A model generated the notes under the pieces. The model ran no database searches, was not told the origin of the DNA, and saw only the letters and a list, made by a program, of their open reading frames with translations. The position numbers were made by a program, and so were the translations under genes. From CALITV01 sp964415795 (lineage in GTDB: Bacteria > UBP6 > UBA1177 > JAKLFG01): a stretch of DNA of 64,000 nt. Below, piece by piece: positions 18,049 through 26,795 of the stretch; the stretch's first letter is position 1; each line of letters opens with the position of its first letter. The stretch is taken from contig CAYQBN010000008.1 of the NCBI GenBank assembly GCA_964415795.1, positions 62,001 to 126,000 of the forward strand, given 5' to 3'.

Positions 18049-20393
18049 TAAACTTTTAGTAACTTCTTAAAAAAACTCTGGCGGCACAAACACCAGACCG
18101 TCATCGCTATAAAGACCAACCACGCGAATGAAGATATCCACTTTCCTACTTCAAAAGATCGCGGAGAGAACTCAAGAACGAAACGGTGATGACCCGCACT
18201 AAGTGGAATAGCCCGCAAAACATAGTTGGCAGGAAGAACCTCGTATTCCGCTTGGATGCTCCCCTCAAGAGAGAACGCTCGCCAGTGACGGCTATACGCA
18301 TCGGTCACGAGCAGAATCTCTGGTTTTGTAAGCGTCGCCTCGATAATCATGTGATCGGTATCTTCTTCAATGATCCGGGCCACGCCGGTTGCTTTTCCTT
18401 GGCCAAGCGGCTTAATACTGGGTTCCTGTTCTAAAATGATCCTTTTCCAAGGATCAAATCCCGGATTCTTCATGGCAGAGAAGATCTCTGCACTTGCAGA
18501 ATGAACCTCGTACTCTTCCATGAAAAGAAACCGTGGCATAGGCGGGTCGGCCACCTTCAACAAAGCCAATGTTCCTCCCGCCGGCACAAGGATGTGGGTC
18601 AACCTCAACAAGGGTGACAAGTGATATTGGTCGGTTACCAGTCCACTGCCATTGGTCTCCCAAGTAGCCGGCAAAAGGAAGGTGTGATAATATTCATGAT
18701 AGCGTCGGCTTTCGATACGCGAATTGTAACCAGACACATTGAAGATGCGTTCGGTCATCGCACGATTGGGAAGCAAAGGATCTAACCAACGCTCTCCGTC
18801 AGACATCAGATGTCTCGCCTGCACCATATCGGGAGAAGTAAAGGCATCCGCTGGGAAAGTTCTCTTGTAGGCAATTGCAAAAGTGACCAGCTCAAAAAGA
18901 GCCATAAGTACCACAAGGCACGAAAACACCCGTGTCGCATATCTGCGTGCAAAGAAGAGCACGGCGAGAATAAGGCTTTTGCCGGCCACGTTATAGAGAG
19001 AAACCGCGCTCAGGCTCTGTGCCCGAAGAACATGGGCAGGATCGTTCAACACGCCGGGCTGAGCATAGGAGACAAACAGAGGATCTCGTTGGCTGAAGCT
19101 CATGATCTCACGCCACTCTTCAAGGGAGAAGAAGTTACCAATCCCGTAAGCGACCGCTCCACAAAAAAATCCGACGAAGAGGAACACTGCGGGAATCACT
19201 TTTCCGGCGTTCGTTCGGGTCGAAAAAAGGGACGCGGCACCGCGGGCGCCTAAAAGGGCCAAGGGGAGCATCGCACCAAATATGAACTTTCCATGGCCGC
19301 GCATCTTGTCCAAAACGGGAATCTTCGAGGTAGCCCAGAAGAGCGGTGTGTGGGCACCCAATGCGAGGATCAGGAAGATAAAGGCTAGGAACGCCAACCA
19401 CTGTCCCTTTCGGTCATACATGCCCAAGCAGATGAGCGTCAATCCCCCGACCCCGACAAAGAACGATTCTTCCCAAAGATATTCGCGTCCCCAGTAGGCA
19501 ACCGTATCCATGTTACCAAAGAAGTGCGGCGCTACGATCGTGATAAGGTTCTCAGGGTGAAATGAAAAAGAGGCAAGGAACTGCGGGGAAAGGTCGGTCC
19601 GATAGGATTCCATCATGCCATCATAAGCAGGCAACACCTGTATCGCAGCAAGCAAAAAGGCAAAAACGTAACAACACGCCAGCATCAGAATTGGACGATA
19701 CCTGTTCTGCCGCTCTCCCGAGAAACCGAGAAACAACGCGTATGCCCCGGCCATAAGACCAGAAATAATAACATATTGCATCTGACCGGCGAACAGCGAC
19801 ATTGCCGCCGCGAAGGAGCCCACCAAAAACCACCCCAACGACACTCGGGGAAAAGACGGGGCGTGCATCTTATCTAGAGATAAGAGGATGAGGGGTGCCC
19901 ACGCAGAAGTCGCCAGTATCCCCAGATGCCCCGCATAGAAATGCATATAGTAAGCCCCTCCGAACATCACGAGAAAAGCAGATACGAGCGACGCGATCCA
20001 ACCGATCCCCTGCCGTGATACCCATAGATAAACGAAGGTTCCCAAGAGAATGAAATGCAAGGTTATGTCGAGGTTTATCGCATAATGAACTGGAAAAAGG
20101 AGGTATATAACATGGAGCGGATAAAACATGGCCGGTTCAGGGTCGAGAGAGAAAGGAGAACCGGAGAAGATATACGGATTCCAATGGGGAAGATTTCCTT
20201 TCAATATCTCGGCGGCCGCAAAGCTGCGCTGATGGAAGAAAGTGAGGAACACATCGGTGGTGTTGCTTGTCAAAACGAGTCTCGAGGAGAAAAGAAGTGC
20301 ATCTGCGAACAAAAGTACCACGGAAACGATCACCAAGAGAATGGCGACCGCATCGCCGTGTTTCATTCTCCCTAGGAATTCCTTCCCCTTCAT
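18048..20393 (-). CDS. YfhO-family polytopic membrane protein (GT-C type)
   Basis: A 781-residue membrane protein with about twelve transmembrane helices and a soluble C-terminal beta-rich domain. LPHWNPYIFSGSPF and the preceding TDVFLTFFHQR segment are typical of the YfhO family, whose B. subtilis member is needed for glycosylation of lipoteichoic acid. The loop between helices 1 and 2 has an acidic TTD at the position of the GT-C catalytic residue. It probably transfers a lipid-linked sugar outside the cytoplasmic membrane; the acceptor is unknown. Confidence 0.8.
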   Translation of the reverse strand: MKGKEFLGRMKHGDAVAILLVIVSVVLLFADALLFSSRLVLTSNTTDVFLTFFHQRSFAAAEILKGNLPHWNPYIFSGSPFSLDPEPAMFYPLHVIYLLFPVHYAINLDITLHFILLGTFVYLWVSRQGIGWIASLVSAFLVMFGGAYYMHFYAGHLGILATSAWAPLILLSLDKMHAPSFPRVSLGWFLVGSFAAAMSLFAGQMQYVIISGLMAGAYALFLGFSGERQNRYRPILMLACCYVFAFLLAAIQVLPAYDGMMESYRTDLSPQFLASFSFHPENLITIVAPHFFGNMDTVAYWGREYLWEESFFVGVGGLTLICLGMYDRKGQWLAFLAFIFLILALGAHTPLFWATSKIPVLDKMRGHGKFIFGAMLPLALLGARGAASLFSTRTNAGKVIPAVFLFVGFFCGAVAYGIGNFFSLEEWREIMSFSQRDPLFVSYAQPGVLNDPAHVLRAQSLSAVSLYNVAGKSLILAVLFFARRYATRVFSCLVVLMALFELVTFAIAYKRTFPADAFTSPDMVQARHLMSDGERWLDPLLPNRAMTERIFNVSGYNSRIESRRYHEYYHTFLLPATWETNGSGLVTDQYHLSPLLRLTHILVPAGGTLALLKVADPPMPRFLFMEEYEVHSASAEIFSAMKNPGFDPWKRIILEQEPSIKPLGQGKATGVARIIEEDTDHMIIEATLTKPEILLVTDAYSRHWRAFSLEGSIQAEYEVLPANYVLRAIPLSAGHHRFVLEFSPRSFEVGKWISSFAWLVFIAMTVWCLCRQSFFKKLLKV

Positions 20394-20402
20394 CTCTTTC
20401 TC

Positions 20403-22118
20403 TCAATCCGAACGCGCATACACCTTTTCCAGCGTCTTTTTTTGTTCCTCGGAAAAGAACGGTCGTGTGTAGAGAAAAACCAGCATCTCTCTATAAAAAT
20501 CATCCCGTCCCCTGGTGTTTTCTTTCAGAAGCCGGACCTCGGCCAGCAACGCCTCGAAGCTGTTTGAGACCACCTTTTCTAGGACCTCATCGTTCATGTT
20601 CCAACGAGTCAATATCTTGAAGGAAGTGACAGCGCCATTCTTTTCATCTGCCCGAGGAGAGCGATAGAGCGCAGAGGTCCTATCGAAGTAGATGAGAACA
20701 TATCCTTCCTGTAAGAGCAATCGTTCCAGTATCGGTTCTCGGGGAGATGGCGGTGACATCGCGGTGTTCCCAAGCAGAACATAGCTCAACGGAAGAGAAA
20801 GCGCACGCTCCCGGAACTGTTCCGAATTGGCTATGTGCCAATGGGTATCGGCAAATGAGAAGGGATAAAGCCCCGGGACGCGCGCATCGAGAGCCACCTT
20901 GGCCTGCGGATACAAATACCCCATCAGGAAATCCATAGAATAGGGATACATGCCGTAGAAGTTCCCCGACAAGTTCTTTTGTCTTGCAAAGTCAGCGGCA
21001 TGAAGCGGCACGAAACGGTCATCTATCCCGATTCCCCGCTCTGGGAACTGTGCGACACGAAATATCGCGTCGCTCCCTAAGACGGTCAGAACAAAGAAGA
21101 GAATCACGAGAAGCCTCTCGTCGATCCGCGACGAAAAAAGAGTCGCACAACGGACAACGGAAGAAGCGAGGAGCGGCATTCCAAGAATTACCGCATCGGG
21201 AATGAAGCGGAAATGGAGATAGGCGTTCCCCAGCATCACGAGGAAAAGTATTAGAGAAAAGGGGCGAGCCCGTATGCCGGCGGGGATGACAAGGAGAGAC
21301 AAGAGTGAAAAAAGAAAGAAAAGAAACATCTCAAGTCCCAGCATCTCCCGCCTGAGGGAGAGAATGGAGCCCCATTCGGCGATGGATTGGTCTCCTTGAA
21401 GCGCGAGATGGGCGGAGAACTGTATCGGCAAAGGGGTCGTGAAAACACCGATGAGCAAAAGAAGGAGCAACCATGGCAATATCTTAAGGATCTTTTCAGA
21501 TTGTCCTGAACGCCTGAATGCCAAGAACATGTCCAGAAAAGAAGCCCCTACTACCGCGCACCCCAGCACCCAACTTGGATGGGTATTGCGCCACAGGACC
21601 AGAACTATTGCCAAAGGAAAGAAAAACTTCTTGAGCGAAAACCTCTCAAAACAGGCAAGTAGATACAGCACCAGAGAGAGGAACAAGTAGGAAAGGATGT
21701 GCGGCCTGTCGACGATGCGCAACTGAATCATAAGAAGGGAAAAACAAGAAAGAAAAAACGAAAAAAGTGCCTTCCCCGTCATCCGTTCTAATAGCCGATA
21801 CAACACAACGATCGTCAAACAAAACACCGCCATCCGGAAGAACTCCACACCAACAGCGCCGCTTGAGTTCCAAACCAAGGCGATGATGACATTGTGGAGC
21901 CACTCCCAATTTATCCACGGTTCCCCGGGAAAGGTGTAACTGAACACATCGACACGAGGAATGGTACCGTGTTCGACGATGTACCGCCCCTGCGCAAGGT
22001 GCATCCAGAAATCACCGAGACCGACTTTGTAAAAAGCGGCGTATCCCGCTGACAAAACAAGAAAGAGTAAATAAAGAAGAGGAGTCGAGGCGTTTGCGCT
22101 TTTCTCAGAACTCTGCAT
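20403..22118 (-). CDS. Polytopic membrane protein, GT-C-like, function unknown
   Basis: A protein of about 571 residues with roughly ten transmembrane helices. The first periplasmic loop has GLGDFWMHLAQGRYIVEHG and EPWINWEWLHN, a pattern found in uncharacterised bacterial membrane proteins related to GT-C transferases. The C-terminal 150 residues are soluble. I choose the ATG at 22118, which overlaps the asnS end by 14 bases; an in-frame ATG at 22148 is also possible. It is followed by the YfhO-type gene, and the two may act in one surface glycosylation step. Confidence 0.6.
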   Translation of the reverse strand: MQSSEKSANASTPLLYLLFLVLSAGYAAFYKVGLGDFWMHLAQGRYIVEHGTIPRVDVFSYTFPGEPWINWEWLHNVIIALVWNSSGAVGVEFFRMAVFCLTIVVLYRLLERMTGKALFSFFLSCFSLLMIQLRIVDRPHILSYLFLSLVLYLLACFERFSLKKFFFPLAIVLVLWRNTHPSWVLGCAVVGASFLDMFLAFRRSGQSEKILKILPWLLLLLLIGVFTTPLPIQFSAHLALQGDQSIAEWGSILSLRREMLGLEMFLFFLFSLLSLLVIPAGIRARPFSLILFLVMLGNAYLHFRFIPDAVILGMPLLASSVVRCATLFSSRIDERLLVILFFVLTVLGSDAIFRVAQFPERGIGIDDRFVPLHAADFARQKNLSGNFYGMYPYSMDFLMGYLYPQAKVALDARVPGLYPFSFADTHWHIANSEQFRERALSLPLSYVLLGNTAMSPPSPREPILERLLLQEGYVLIYFDRTSALYRSPRADEKNGAVTSFKILTRWNMNDEVLEKVVSNSFEALLAEVRLLKENTRGRDDFYREMLVFLYTRPFFSEEQKKTLEKVYARSD

Positions 22119-23496
22119 TCTTCGGTGTCCGGGGGAAAGGTTGGACATCGCGGATGTTGGTCATGCCCGTTACATACATAATCGCGCGATCGAAGCCGAG
22201 TCCAAAACCGGCATGAGGACACCCACCGAACCGCCGGAGATCGAGATACCACCAGTAGTCCTCTTTCTTGAGACCGAGTTCCTCGATGCGGCGAAGAAGA
22301 TAGTCGTAGCGCTCCTCTCGTTGAGAGCCGCCGATGAGTTCGCCGACACCGGGAACGAGCATATCCATGGCCGCCACCGTTTTTCCATCGTCGTTCTGGC
22401 GCATGTAAAACGCTTTTATCTCCCTCGGATAGTCGGTGACGAAGATCGGTTTTTTGAACACCTCTTCCGTAAGATAGCGTTCATGTTCGGTCTGGAGGTC
22501 TCGCCCCCACTCGACTGGAAATTCGAAGGAACGACCCGACTTTTTGAGAATGTCAACCGCCTCGGTGTAGGTGATGTGGCCGAACTCGGCACTCGCGACC
22601 TTTTCGAGGCGGTCAAGGAGACCCTTGTCTATCATCGTGTTAAAGAAGCGCATCTCGTCTGGCGTTTTCTCGAGGACATAGCGGATCATGAACTTGGTCA
22701 TATCTTCGGCGAGACGCATATCCTCCTCGAGACCGGCGAAGGCGATCTCCGGCTCTATCATCCAGAACTCGGCGGCATGACGCGGGGTATTCGAGTTCTC
22801 GGCCCGGAAGGTCGGCCCGAAGGTATAGACATTGCGGAACGCCATGCAGAAGTTCTCGACGGCGAGTTGTCCCGATACCGTCAGATTTGTCTGCCTGCCG
22901 AAGAAGTCTTTCGAAAAATCAACAAATCCCTCTTCGGTGAGCGGCGGCGATTTCGGATCGAGCGTCGTGACCCGGAACATCTGTCCCGCCCCCTCGCAGT
23001 CGGAACCGGTAATAATCGGCGTATGCACATAGACAAAACCGCGGTCCTGGAAGAAAGTGTGGATCGCATGGGCAAGCAGACTCCGAACCCGGAAGATCGC
23101 CGAAAAGGTGTTCGTGCGGGGCCGCAGGTACGCAATCGTCCGGAGAAATTCGAACGAATGCCGCTTCTTCTGAAGAGGATAATCCGGGTCGCACCGCCCT
23201 ACGATCGCTATCTGTTGCGCCGCTATCTCGAAAACCTGTTCCTTGCCGGGACTCGCAACCACGGTACCGTTCACCGCTATCGCAGTGCCAACGCCTAATT
23301 TCGAGATCGTCTCGAAATCGGGGAGTTCTTCAGTGAACACTACCTGCACATTGGCAAACGAGGTTCCATCGTTGAGTTCGATGAAACCGACATTCTTCGA
23401 AACGCGCACCGTACGAATCCAACCGGCACAGGAGATCTCCTTACCAATAAACGAAGCATACTGCTCTCGCAGATCTTTCACCAGTAGAAACGACAC
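22105..23496 (-). CDS. asnS: Asparaginyl-tRNA synthetase
   Basis: A 463-residue class IIb aminoacyl-tRNA synthetase. Residues 15-110 are the OB-fold anticodon domain (AGWIRTVRVSKNVGFIELNDG). The catalytic core has motif 2 (FGPTFRAENSNTPRHAAEFWMIEPE) and motif 3 (GFGLGFDRAIMYVTGM). It charges tRNA-Asn with asparagine, so Asn-tRNA need not be made only by transamidation. I choose the GTG at 23496, preceded at 5 bases by GGAGG (23506-23502); starts at 23508 or 23520 lack such a site. Length matches the E. coli enzyme. Confidence 0.95.
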   Translation of the reverse strand: MSFLLVKDLREQYASFIGKEISCAGWIRTVRVSKNVGFIELNDGTSFANVQVVFTEELPDFETISKLGVGTAIAVNGTVVASPGKEQVFEIAAQQIAIVGRCDPDYPLQKKRHSFEFLRTIAYLRPRTNTFSAIFRVRSLLAHAIHTFFQDRGFVYVHTPIITGSDCEGAGQMFRVTTLDPKSPPLTEEGFVDFSKDFFGRQTNLTVSGQLAVENFCMAFRNVYTFGPTFRAENSNTPRHAAEFWMIEPEIAFAGLEEDMRLAEDMTKFMIRYVLEKTPDEMRFFNTMIDKGLLDRLEKVASAEFGHITYTEAVDILKKSGRSFEFPVEWGRDLQTEHERYLTEEVFKKPIFVTDYPREIKAFYMRQNDDGKTVAAMDMLVPGVGELIGGSQREERYDYLLRRIEELGLKKEDYWWYLDLRRFGGCPHAGFGLGFDRAIMYVTGMTNIRDVQPFPRTPKNAEF

Positions 23497-23528
23497 AAAA
23501 ACCTCCATCGGCAAATACAACGGCCTAA

Positions 23529-23557
23529 AAAGTATATCGGGGAATGCGATTAGTCAA
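23529..23557 (-). promoter_or_regulatory. Possible asnS promoter
   Basis: On the minus strand TTGACT (23557-23552) and TACTTT (23534-23529) are separated by 17 bases, 33 bases before the asnS GTG. The -35 is good and the -10 is weak, so asnS may also be read from upstream genes. Confidence 0.35.
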
Positions 23558-24662
23558 CTGAAGAAGGTTGGCGAGGATGATCTCCTCGGTATATCTCGCT
23601 CGCTTTATACTTCTCCAAAAGATATTCGGCAATAAGTTTGAGTATCGCGAAGGTCGGTACCGCGACGAGCACGCCGAGGAAGCCGGCCAGCTCGGCGCCC
23701 GCGAAGAGCGCGATGATGACGAGCACCGGACTGATCCCGACGCGTCGCCCCATGATGTTGGGCGTTATTGCGATCGCGTCAAGCGTCTGTATCGCCGCGA
23801 AAACCAAAAGAACTTTCAGCGTGAGGACCCACCCGCCGGCGCTCAGCGCAAGGAGAGAAGAGATGGTGAACCCCGTGATGATACCGACATACGGCACAAG
23901 ACAAAACAAGCCAATGACGACGCCCAGCGACCCCCCGGAGGGAAGACCGATGATCGTGAGACATATCGCGTAGAGCGTACCGAGCACGAGGCAAACCGTG
24001 AGTTGACCGCGGATAAAGCCACTGAGTACATGGTCGAACTTTTCGATCCACTCATGGAACTCCGCCTTGCGCGAAGGCGGAAAAAGGCCGACAATGGATT
24101 GGTAGAGTTGAGGAAGCCGCATGCTCATAAAGAAAAAAACGACCGCATAGATGAGCAGATAGAAAAGGAACGACAGGAACGAGAAAGTCTTCTGGAACAC
24201 TGTGGTGACGAAGTGCGGCAGAGAATCGAACGCTGGCAGAAGCGTCCCGACCCGCTCGAGAAGCGCCTCCTCCGTAAGGTTCTGGTACTCGTTGAGATCT
24301 ATACCGTACTGATACGCCTGTTCATAAAGCCAGTTGAGCATGGAAACAAGCAGAGCCGGCAATTTCTTCCCTGCCTCAGCGAGCTGCACGAAGAGCGACG
24401 GAAGCACGACGAAGAGGATCGTGGTGACAAAGAGTATCCCCAACAACATGATAAGTGCCGTCGCAAGTGCCCGGTGCATCCGTAGACGAGCATTGAGGAA
24501 CGCGACCACCGGTGACACGGCATAAGCAGTGAAGAAGGCGGCGAGAAGAATGGCAGTTATTTTAGGAAGGAACCACAGGATAAAGAAACAGAGCAAGAAA
24601 AATCCCGCGGGTATCCATCCGCGGCGCTCGATGAAAAAGGAGTAGATCTTTTCGCCGATCAT
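23550..24662 (-). CDS. AI-2E family (PerM/YdiK/TqsA) membrane transporter
   Basis: A 370-residue protein with seven or eight transmembrane helices, beginning with a hydrophobic pair near residues 15-50 and a long soluble segment around 80-150. The conserved PSGGSLGVVIGLFCLVPYVG and LVIIALFAGAELAGFLGVLVAVP segments are diagnostic of the AI-2E/UPF0118 family. Members move autoinducer-2, ions or unknown small molecules across the inner membrane. The ATG overlaps the fecR stop (ATGA), linking it to the envelope cluster upstream. Substrate unknown. Confidence 0.9.
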   Translation of the reverse strand: MIGEKIYSFFIERRGWIPAGFFLLCFFILWFLPKITAILLAAFFTAYAVSPVVAFLNARLRMHRALATALIMLLGILFVTTILFVVLPSLFVQLAEAGKKLPALLVSMLNWLYEQAYQYGIDLNEYQNLTEEALLERVGTLLPAFDSLPHFVTTVFQKTFSFLSFLFYLLIYAVVFFFMSMRLPQLYQSIVGLFPPSRKAEFHEWIEKFDHVLSGFIRGQLTVCLVLGTLYAICLTIIGLPSGGSLGVVIGLFCLVPYVGIITGFTISSLLALSAGGWVLTLKVLLVFAAIQTLDAIAITPNIMGRRVGISPVLVIIALFAGAELAGFLGVLVAVPTFAILKLIAEYLLEKYKASEIYRGDHPRQPSSVD

Positions 24663-25405
24663 TTAAGCGGAGCGTTCTCGCGGTACCAAGCATCGGCATT
24701 CGCAGGACCGATGGGAACCGGCTTGGAAAATGTGCCATCGGCAGCGAATCTGACCATTTGCATCGCCTCAACCACGATAGATTCCCACTCCTTCTGGGAG
24801 ATCTCCGTCGGACCGGCGATCTCCTGCCGCGAGCGATTCTTCTTCCATTCCTGAATGTTCATCGGCTTGCGCGGTTCGGCCTTTTTCGCGGCCGAGGCGA
24901 TTTCGACCCGTCCCGTCTCGACCATGAGCGCGCCTGAACTGTCGGCATTCACGATGAAACCGAAACTGGTGCCGCGGACACCGGCGACGGCGTTCTTCGA
25001 CTCGACGACGAACCCGCCCGTCTCGTTCTTGCTCACGAGTTTCTTGACATTCGACCAGATCTTCCCGAAGAAGACCTTCACCTTGTAACTCTCGCGCTCA
25101 CAAGACGAGTTGGAGGAAACCTCGCTCAGGTTCACGAGCGAGTTCTCTCCCACCTTGAGCGCTGAGCCGTCGGGAAAGAGGAGCATGACCCGGGCGCCCG
25201 CTTCGGTCTTCACGAAATGGGTCGCCGGCACCTCCTGCCCCTGCTTGAGCGGCGTCCACGCCTGCTGGTCGGGGGAACTCTTCGCCACGCCGTCGAGTTT
25301 GTCCACTTTCACGGCGCCGGTGGGGCCGCACTCGGCCGCTCCAAGGAGCGCCGGCATTAGGCACACCATTATCGCCGCTATCACCGCACCGCGCACGGTC
25401 CGCAT
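24659..25405 (-). CDS. Secreted FecR-domain protein
   Basis: A 248-residue protein with an N-terminal signal peptide (residues 1-23, hydrophobic stretch ending in GAAEC). The FecR domain follows: VPATHFVKTEAGARVMLLFPDGSALKVGENS and ESKNAVAGVRGTSFGFIV. Unlike FecR proper it has no cytoplasmic anti-sigma part or transmembrane helix, so it is probably a periplasmic structural or peptidoglycan/glycan-binding protein. It follows the PEGA and CsgG-like genes and likely shares their transcript. Confidence 0.85.
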   Translation of the reverse strand: MRTVRGAVIAAIMVCLMPALLGAAECGPTGAVKVDKLDGVAKSSPDQQAWTPLKQGQEVPATHFVKTEAGARVMLLFPDGSALKVGENSLVNLSEVSSNSSCERESYKVKVFFGKIWSNVKKLVSKNETGGFVVESKNAVAGVRGTSFGFIVNADSSGALMVETGRVEIASAAKKAEPRKPMNIQEWKKNRSRQEIAGPTEISQKEWESIVVEAMQMVRFAADGTFSKPVPIGPANADAWYRENAPLK

Positions 25406-25427
25406 GGCATCCTCCCCTCGATCCGGG

Positions 25428-25745
25428 TTACTTCTTCCTCAACCGTATCTTGAGCTCTTCCTTGCCTTCGCTGATGTAAAGTTCGGTACGGTACGGCTCA
25501 TACCCCGGCGCCTCGAGGCGGATCTTGTGGGAGCCCGAGGAGAGCTCCAGATAGGCGGGACGCCCGTCGAACTGCTTCGCCTTCCCCTGCAGGACATCGT
25601 CCACATAGACATCGGCGTCCTCCGGCTCGCAGTAGATCGCGAGCAAGCCCTGATTGCCGACGCCGCTCTCGCTCGATCTGATGGTGTTGCACGAGAATCC
25701 GGCCAAAACGGTGAGAAGCACCGCACCGAAAACGATGTACCGCAT
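25428..25745 (-). CDS. Small PEGA-domain protein, probable lipoprotein
   Basis: A 105-residue protein starting at ATG 25745, with TAGGAGG upstream. Residues 1-20 are a signal peptide; TVLAGFSCN could be a lipobox, though the -3 residue is unusual. Residues 35-105 form one PEGA domain (AIYCEPEDADVYVDDVLQG, ELSSGSHKIRLEAPGYEPY), a beta-sandwich found in surface-layer and envelope proteins. It lies between the CsgG-like and FecR genes. An extracytoplasmic structural role is likely. Confidence 0.78.
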   Translation of the reverse strand: MRYIVFGAVLLTVLAGFSCNTIRSSESGVGNQGLLAIYCEPEDADVYVDDVLQGKAKQFDGRPAYLELSSGSHKIRLEAPGYEPYRTELYISEGKEELKIRLRKK

Positions 25746-25767
25746 AGAAAGACCTCCTAAATCTTCG

Positions 25768-26700
25768 TCAATCCGCCATCTTGACCTGATCTCCGGCCTC
25801 GAAGCCGCCGCCTTCGACGACATCGCAGACCGACATCTTATCCTGAAGCATCGTCACCTTGATCTTGCCGCGCACCTCGCCCGGCTCGCGCCCGAGCGCC
25901 ACGCCGGTATCGGGGTCGGTGAGCATCTCGCCGAGCTTGCTGACGACGAACATGTCGCCCTCTTTGATGCCGGTGTCCTGCCCCGCGTTGATGATGACCT
26001 TTCCTGAATCGGTAACCTTCACGACACGGCCGGTCCACTGGACCTTGTCGAGGTTCTTGACGATGTTGCTCACGAGCTTCACGATCGCCTGATTGAGCGC
26101 CTTGTCATTGAGCGTCTCGTCATAGCCCGCCTTGCTGCCGAAGCCGAACACCTGCGTGTCCTCGGTCTCGGCGATCCCTTCGCCGTTCTCGGCGAAGATG
26201 ATCTGGCCGGTGGAGGTGTCTATCGCGCGGATGTTCACCACGCAGCGGACCGTCTGCACTTTCTTCTTGAAGACGCCGCCGTCGGTGGTGCCCTGCGTGA
26301 AGCCGAACTCGGTGATCGAACCGGTGATGAGCGCCTGCGCGCCGAGCAGTTCGCCGACCTTGGCCGCCGTTTCTCCCTTCACCGCTCCCGTCTGGCCAAG
26401 CGCCTGCTCGCCCATGACCTTGGTGAGCTGTTCACGCTCGATGACGATGAAGGCATTCGACTTAACAAGGTGCGTTGCGAGCTGATCAGACGCTTGCGTA
26501 CCGATACGCCCTTTGGCATACTGCGTTTTGTTGATAAACTCTGCGATAGCGATCCGCTTCTTGGGACCATGCGTCACCAGTTTCGAATAGTCGACCGTGT
26601 CGGCTGGTGCTATAGCGGCCTGCTTTTTGGGTCCGCCGCAGGCGCCGAAGAAAAGAACAGCGATTAACGGCAGAATGGGAAAAAACAAAACCTTAGCCAT
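25768..26700 (-). CDS. CsgG-family lipoprotein with FlgT-like C-terminal domain
   Basis: A 310-residue lipoprotein. The ATG at 26700 has GGAGG upstream. The signal peptide ends in the lipobox-like FGAC. Residues 45-215 are a CsgG domain (KKRIAIAEFINKTQYAKG, DQLATHLVKSNAFIVIERE, IDTSTGQIIFAENGEG). Residues 225-310 form an FlgT-C-like beta domain (GKVIINAGQDTGIKEGDMFVV). CsgG is the curli secretion pore of the outer membrane, but many CsgG-domain lipoproteins are not pores. No curli subunit genes are visible. It is the first gene after a strong promoter. Confidence 0.85.
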   Translation of the reverse strand: MAKVLFFPILPLIAVLFFGACGGPKKQAAIAPADTVDYSKLVTHGPKKRIAIAEFINKTQYAKGRIGTQASDQLATHLVKSNAFIVIEREQLTKVMGEQALGQTGAVKGETAAKVGELLGAQALITGSITEFGFTQGTTDGGVFKKKVQTVRCVVNIRAIDTSTGQIIFAENGEGIAETEDTQVFGFGSKAGYDETLNDKALNQAIVKLVSNIVKNLDKVQWTGRVVKVTDSGKVIINAGQDTGIKEGDMFVVSKLGEMLTDPDTGVALGREPGEVRGKIKVTMLQDKMSVCDVVEGGGFEAGDQVKMAD

Positions 26701-26767
26701 GGATCCAAACCTCCTTGACCTTTGATAATGCCCGATTAACACCAGTTACCCCAAATAACAACGATGT

Positions 26768-26795
26768 ATTATAGGTCATTTCGGTTCGATGACAA
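26768..26795 (-). promoter_or_regulatory. Strong sigma-70-type promoter before the CsgG-like gene
   Basis: On the minus strand TTGTCA (26795-26790) and a perfect TATAAT (26773-26768) are separated by 16 bases, about 67 bases before the CsgG-like ATG. It probably drives the CsgG-PEGA-FecR-permease genes independently of the two genes upstream. Confidence 0.7.

Noticed and set aside
22141..23298. Plus-strand 385-codon open frame antisense to asnS
   Set aside because: The opposite strand encodes full-length asparaginyl-tRNA synthetase.
25768..26700. Considered as a true curli secretion pore (csgG)
   Set aside because: No csgA, csgB, csgE or csgF-like genes are nearby and the protein has an extra FlgT-like C-terminal domain.
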